Both the position numbers and the translations under genes were made by a program. A stretch of DNA of 8,874 bases from UBA1146 sp050256555 (GTDB lineage Bacteria > Planctomycetota > UBA8108 > UBA1146). The notes beneath the pieces are model-generated. The model had not been told where the DNA came from and made no database searches. It saw only the letters and a list, made by a program, of their open reading frames with translations. How positions within the stretch are numbered: the stretch's first letter is position 1; every line of letters begins with the position of its first letter. The stretch is from contig JBBWWC010000014.1 of assembly GCA_050256555.1 (NCBI GenBank), forward strand, positions 1 to 8,874, in the 5' to 3' direction. Shown here one piece after another: positions 6,805 to 8,874 of the stretch.

Positions 6805-7368
6805 TCAACGGACCAGGAAATCTCGCAAGGCGGACAGCACCGGGACCAAGGGCATGCCCACGACGCTGCTCCATGAGCCCCGGACCGATTCGACCAATTC
6901 TCCGCCCAATCCTTGAATCCCGTAGGCTCCTGCCTTATCCAGCGGCTCACCAGTCTCAACATAGCGATCGATCTGGCGGCGATTCAGCGCCCGGAAACGG
7001 ACCCGGCTCGTCTCGATGCCGTGCCGAACCACTTCTCCATGGCGAACACACCAGCCGCTGACCACCTCATGCTCATTTCCGGATAACGCTGTAAGCATCT
7101 CCTGTGCACCTTCCGGAGACTCTGGTTTCCCCAGGATTCTTCCCTGAAAGGAAACCACTGTATCTCCAGCGACCACCGGAATCGTAGAAGAAGCAAAGGG
7201 AGCGGCTTTCTCGATGGCAAGCCGCGAAGCGAGTTGAATAGCAGTTTCACCTTCTCGACGAGATTCATCGATGGAAACCGGCAACACCTCGACTCGGAGA
7301 TATGCCCGTTCAAGGTAATAAAGTCGCCGCGGTGATGCGGACGCAAGAAGGACCTCAGCTTCTCTCAT
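6805..7368 (-). CDS. maf: Maf-family nucleotide pyrophosphatase (YhdE-type signature)
   Basis: The 187-residue protein is a full-length Maf protein, a cytoplasmic enzyme that hydrolyses (d)NTPs to (d)NMP and pyrophosphate, with roles in nucleotide-pool cleaning and division arrest. Key motifs are S-A-S-P-R-R (10-15), V-A-G-D-T-V-V with the probable catalytic D69 (66-72), G-K-P (80-82), G-E-P-L-D-K-A-G-A-Y-G-I-Q-G (140-153) and V-V-G-M-P-L near the C-terminus. The D-K-A-G-A-Y-G-I-Q-G form is that of the YhdE branch, whose studied members prefer dTTP/UTP, rather than the YceF branch; this substrate is inferred. The ATG at 7366-7368 is the only possible upstream start: an in-frame TAG lies at 7390-7392 and no ATG, GTG or TTG falls between. 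No clear Shine-Dalgarno precedes it, so initiation may be weak or SD-independent. The gene begins 57 nt after the T-tract of the terminator at 7426-7467, so its promoter must lie in that short gap unless readthrough occurs. Confidence 0.95.
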   Translation of the reverse strand: MREAEVLLASASPRRLYYLERAYLRVEVLPVSIDESRREGETAIQLASRLAIEKAAPFASSTIPVVAGDTVVSFQGRILGKPESPEGAQEMLTALSGNEHEVVSGWCVRHGEVVRHGIETSRVRFRALNRRQIDRYVETGEPLDKAGAYGIQGLGGELVESVRGSWSSVVGMPLVPVLSALRDFLVR

Positions 7369-7425
7369 GAGAAAAGGTTCACAGCTCCACTACGTCAGAG
7401 CAACCCTTGATTGATCAGTATCGAT

Positions 7426-7467
7426 AAAAAAAAGCGTTCCCGCGGAAGCCAAGGCTTCCGCGGGAAC
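7426..7467 (-). terminator. Strong intrinsic terminator after the TSP3/dockerin gene
   Basis: GTTCCCGCGGAAGCC (7436-7450) and its exact reverse complement GGCTTCCGCGGGAAC (7453-7467) form a 15-bp perfect GC-rich stem with a minimal AA loop (4 nt if the closing C-G pair opens). On the minus strand the hairpin is followed by GC and then eight T residues (plus-strand A-run 7426-7433). It starts 39 nt beyond the stop codon of the minus-strand gene ending at 7507. On the plus strand no T-tract follows, so it acts in one direction. Confidence 0.93.
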
Positions 7468-7506
7468 ACTGTAGCAACTCAGCAGCTTCAGAAAGCTAAC
7501 TGATGA

Positions 7507-8874
7507 TCAAGGACAACTCGACGACAAACACTCAAGCGTGTCTGGAGTCGGATCTCCACCACAGTCCGGGAACGGAGCCGAAGGCGCAGCGCCTCCGACG
7601 AACTGATAAGTAAAGATGAAGATTGCGTCCGTAATATCAATCTGACCATCGTCAGTGGTATCAGCAGAACTCAAGCACGGAATAGTATCGTTGACAAAGA
7701 GATACCCGAGAATCAGGATTCCATCTCCAAGATCGACGCTGCTATCATTGTTGGCGTTACCACGAATGAAGAAAGTTTCTTCACACGCATCGGGAACTCC
7801 GTTGGTGTTGTTATCTGCTTCCCCAGCTGAAATATCGCAGCTATCAAGAGTGCCATTTTCGTTACAGTCTGCTCCGGCGGTCTGATCGATGTCGCAATCG
7901 TTATCGATACCGTCTCCGTCCAGATCAGGGTCGCAAGGATCGATGGTTCCATCGCTGTCAGTATCGTCCTGGCAGCTATCGGTTTGACCATCTAGATCGC
8001 AGTCAGTATCACCTTTTTGGGCCTGATCGAAATCACAGGCATTGGGGATCCCGTCTCCGTCCAGATCGTCGTCGCAAGGATCGATGGTTCCATCACTGTC
8101 AGTGTCGGTCTGGCAGCTATCGTCCTGGCCATCCACGTCACAGTCGGCTCCACCGGTTGTATCGGTATCACAGACATCCGGAATGCCATCGCCGTCGTCG
8201 TCATTATCACAATCGTCGATGGTGCCATCCGAATCAGTATCGGTTTCGCAGCTGTCGTCGGTCCCATCGCTATCGCAATCGGTTCCGCCAGTCTGATCAA
8301 CATCACAGGTATTCGGAATACCATCCCCGTCCAGATCATCGTCACAGGGATCGATGGTTCCATCGTTATCGGTGTCTGCCTGACATTCGTCTGGCGTACC
8401 ATCCGAATCACAATCTGAACTGAGCGGAGATACGTCACTGGAGAGCCAGGTCACAGACATGGTTCCAGTTCCTGAATCGCCCGAGCTGAATCCACCAACG
8501 CGAACCGTGTAAAGCTGCCCGGCGGCCGCCTGGAAGGTCAGGTAAGAAGTGAATCCAGAGCAACCAGTACCGTCATCATTACAGGCCACAGCATTGGCAG
8601 GATCACCATTGGCTCCCAGGTAAATAGCGATTCGTGAATCGAAGCTCACAAGGTCACAGGTGGAAACTTCCACCTCGCCATTTGCAGCAGCGGTGAAGCT
8701 GTACCAGATGTCGTTGTGCAGTTGATCACTACCGAAGTCGCCTGGATCACAAACAGCTGGATCGAGCTCCACACCATCGGTCGAGGAAGCAGAGGTATCT
8801 ACCCCATGTGAACCGGGGCCGATCACCGCGGCATCCGCGAGATTCTCTCCACCGTTGGCCGCAGTCGGGCCATC
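7507..8874 (-). CDS. Exported protein with PPC-like domain, TSP3 repeats and dockerin-like C-terminus (N-terminus beyond window)
   Basis: The reading frame is open from the right edge to the TGA at 7507-7509 (455 residues visible); the first residues inside the window show no start, so the real start lies beyond 8874. Residues about 10-144 of the fragment form a beta-rich PPC-like domain (N-D-I-W-Y-S-F, then F-D-S-R-I-A-I-Y-L-G, C-N-D-D-G and L-Y-T-V-R-V-G-G-F). Next come thrombospondin type 3-like repeats packed with D-x-D-x-D-G calcium-binding loops and regularly spaced cysteines. The C-terminal about 85 residues are dockerin-like: two EF-hand-type loops (G-N-A-N-N-D-S-S-V-D and D-T-T-D-D-G-Q-I-D) each followed by a hydrophobic helix, then a Cys-containing tail. 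Such tails are frequent on planctomycete exported proteins; their role there is unsettled. Paired cysteines and acidic loops suggest an extracellular or surface calcium-stabilised rod. The binding target of the N-terminal part is unknown. No membrane segment is visible in the fragment. Confidence 0.85.
   Translation of the reverse strand, partial: DGPTAANGGENLADAAVIGPGSHGVDTSASSTDGVELDPAVCDPGDFGSDQLHNDIWYSFTAAANGEVEVSTCDLVSFDSRIAIYLGANGDPANAVACNDDGTGCSGFTSYLTFQAAAGQLYTVRVGGFSSGDSGTGTMSVTWLSSDVSPLSSDCDSDGTPDECQADTDNDGTIDPCDDDLDGDGIPNTCDVDQTGGTDCDSDGTDDSCETDTDSDGTIDDCDNDDDGDGIPDVCDTDTTGGADCDVDGQDDSCQTDTDSDGTIDPCDDDLDGDGIPNACDFDQAQKGDTDCDLDGQTDSCQDDTDSDGTIDPCDPDLDGDGIDNDCDIDQTAGADCNENGTLDSCDISAGEADNNTNGVPDACEETFFIRGNANNDSSVDLGDGILILGYLFVNDTIPCLSSADTTDDGQIDITDAIFIFTYQFVGGAAPSAPFPDCGGDPTPDTLECLSSSCP
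7783..8415 (-). repeat. In-frame tandem array of TSP3-type repeats (4 full units plus a degenerate fifth)
   Basis: In coding order the units are 8281-8415 (45 codons), 8146-8280 (45), 8005-8145 (47) and 7870-8004 (45), followed by a shortened, diverged unit at 7783-7869 (29 codons). Each full unit begins D-C-D and carries four cysteines near unit positions 2, 11, 24 and 37, with the shared core D-G-T-I-D-x-C-D-x-D-x-D-G-D-G-I. Several stretches are identical at the DNA level between units, for example CCGTCTCCGTCCAGATC and TCGCAAGGATCGATGGTTCC in the third and fourth units, indicating recent duplication or conversion. The 47-codon unit carries a 2-codon insertion (A-Q-K-G-D-T in place of T-G-G-x). 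Confidence 0.88.

Noticed and set aside
7783..8415. CRISPR-like or non-coding tandem repeat
   Set aside because: Units are 135-141 bp, directly abutting, in frame and encode a known calcium-binding repeat; there are no spacers.
7992..8438. Open frames on both strands across the Asp-rich repeat array, including a 148-codon minus-strand frame
   Set aside because: They are by-products of the repetitive GAT/GAC-rich TSP3 coding sequence; their products are low-complexity shadows of the repeat.
1..8874. A hidden multi-gene defence, mobile or biosynthetic system
   Set aside because: All long genes have housekeeping or common envelope/exported families, with no integrase, transposase, toxin, nuclease pair or flanking repeats seen.

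Overview
The window looks like ordinary chromosomal DNA from a member of the Planctomycetota. Two things point there. The protein at 4819-6732 combines a DUF2231-like membrane region, two planctomycete-type cytochrome c (PSCyt1-like) domains and leucine-rich repeats. The protein at 7507-8874 ends in the dockerin-like tail that is common on planctomycete exported proteins. This lineage call rests on family recognition from memory, and genus or class cannot be fixed from the sequence alone.

Layout: (1) 1-1210, minus strand, is the N-terminal 403 residues of a TolC-type outer-membrane efflux lipoprotein that runs off the left edge. (2) A 196-bp divergent intergenic region separates it from a plus-strand pair, trmB (tRNA m7G46 methyltransferase, GTG start) and uvrC (excision nuclease subunit), which overlap by 17 bp. 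(3) After a 209-bp spacer with two inverted repeats comes a small plus-strand gene for a stand-alone GspE/MshE N-terminal-type domain with no ATPase. It converges, with only 7 bp between stop codons, on (4) a minus-strand block: maf (nucleotide pyrophosphatase) followed 72 bp later by the cytochrome/LRR membrane protein. (5) A strong intrinsic terminator at 7426-7467 separates maf from the upstream minus-strand gene at the right edge. That gene encodes a secreted calcium-binding-type protein with a PPC-like beta domain, about 4.6 thrombospondin type 3 repeats and a dockerin-like C-terminus; its N-terminus lies outside the window.

The genes do not form one obvious pathway. trmB-uvrC and maf are housekeeping functions (tRNA modification, DNA repair, nucleotide-pool sanitation). 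The TolC-like, cytochrome/LRR and TSP3/dockerin proteins are envelope or exported proteins. I found no RNA genes, mobile elements, CRISPR arrays or defence-type loci, and no convincing new multi-gene system. The items most worth a second look are the ATPase-less MshEN-type protein whose c-di-GMP contact positions look lost, the hairpin that overlaps its ribosome binding site, the altered SAM loop of TrmB, and the near-identical DNA blocks inside the TSP3 array.
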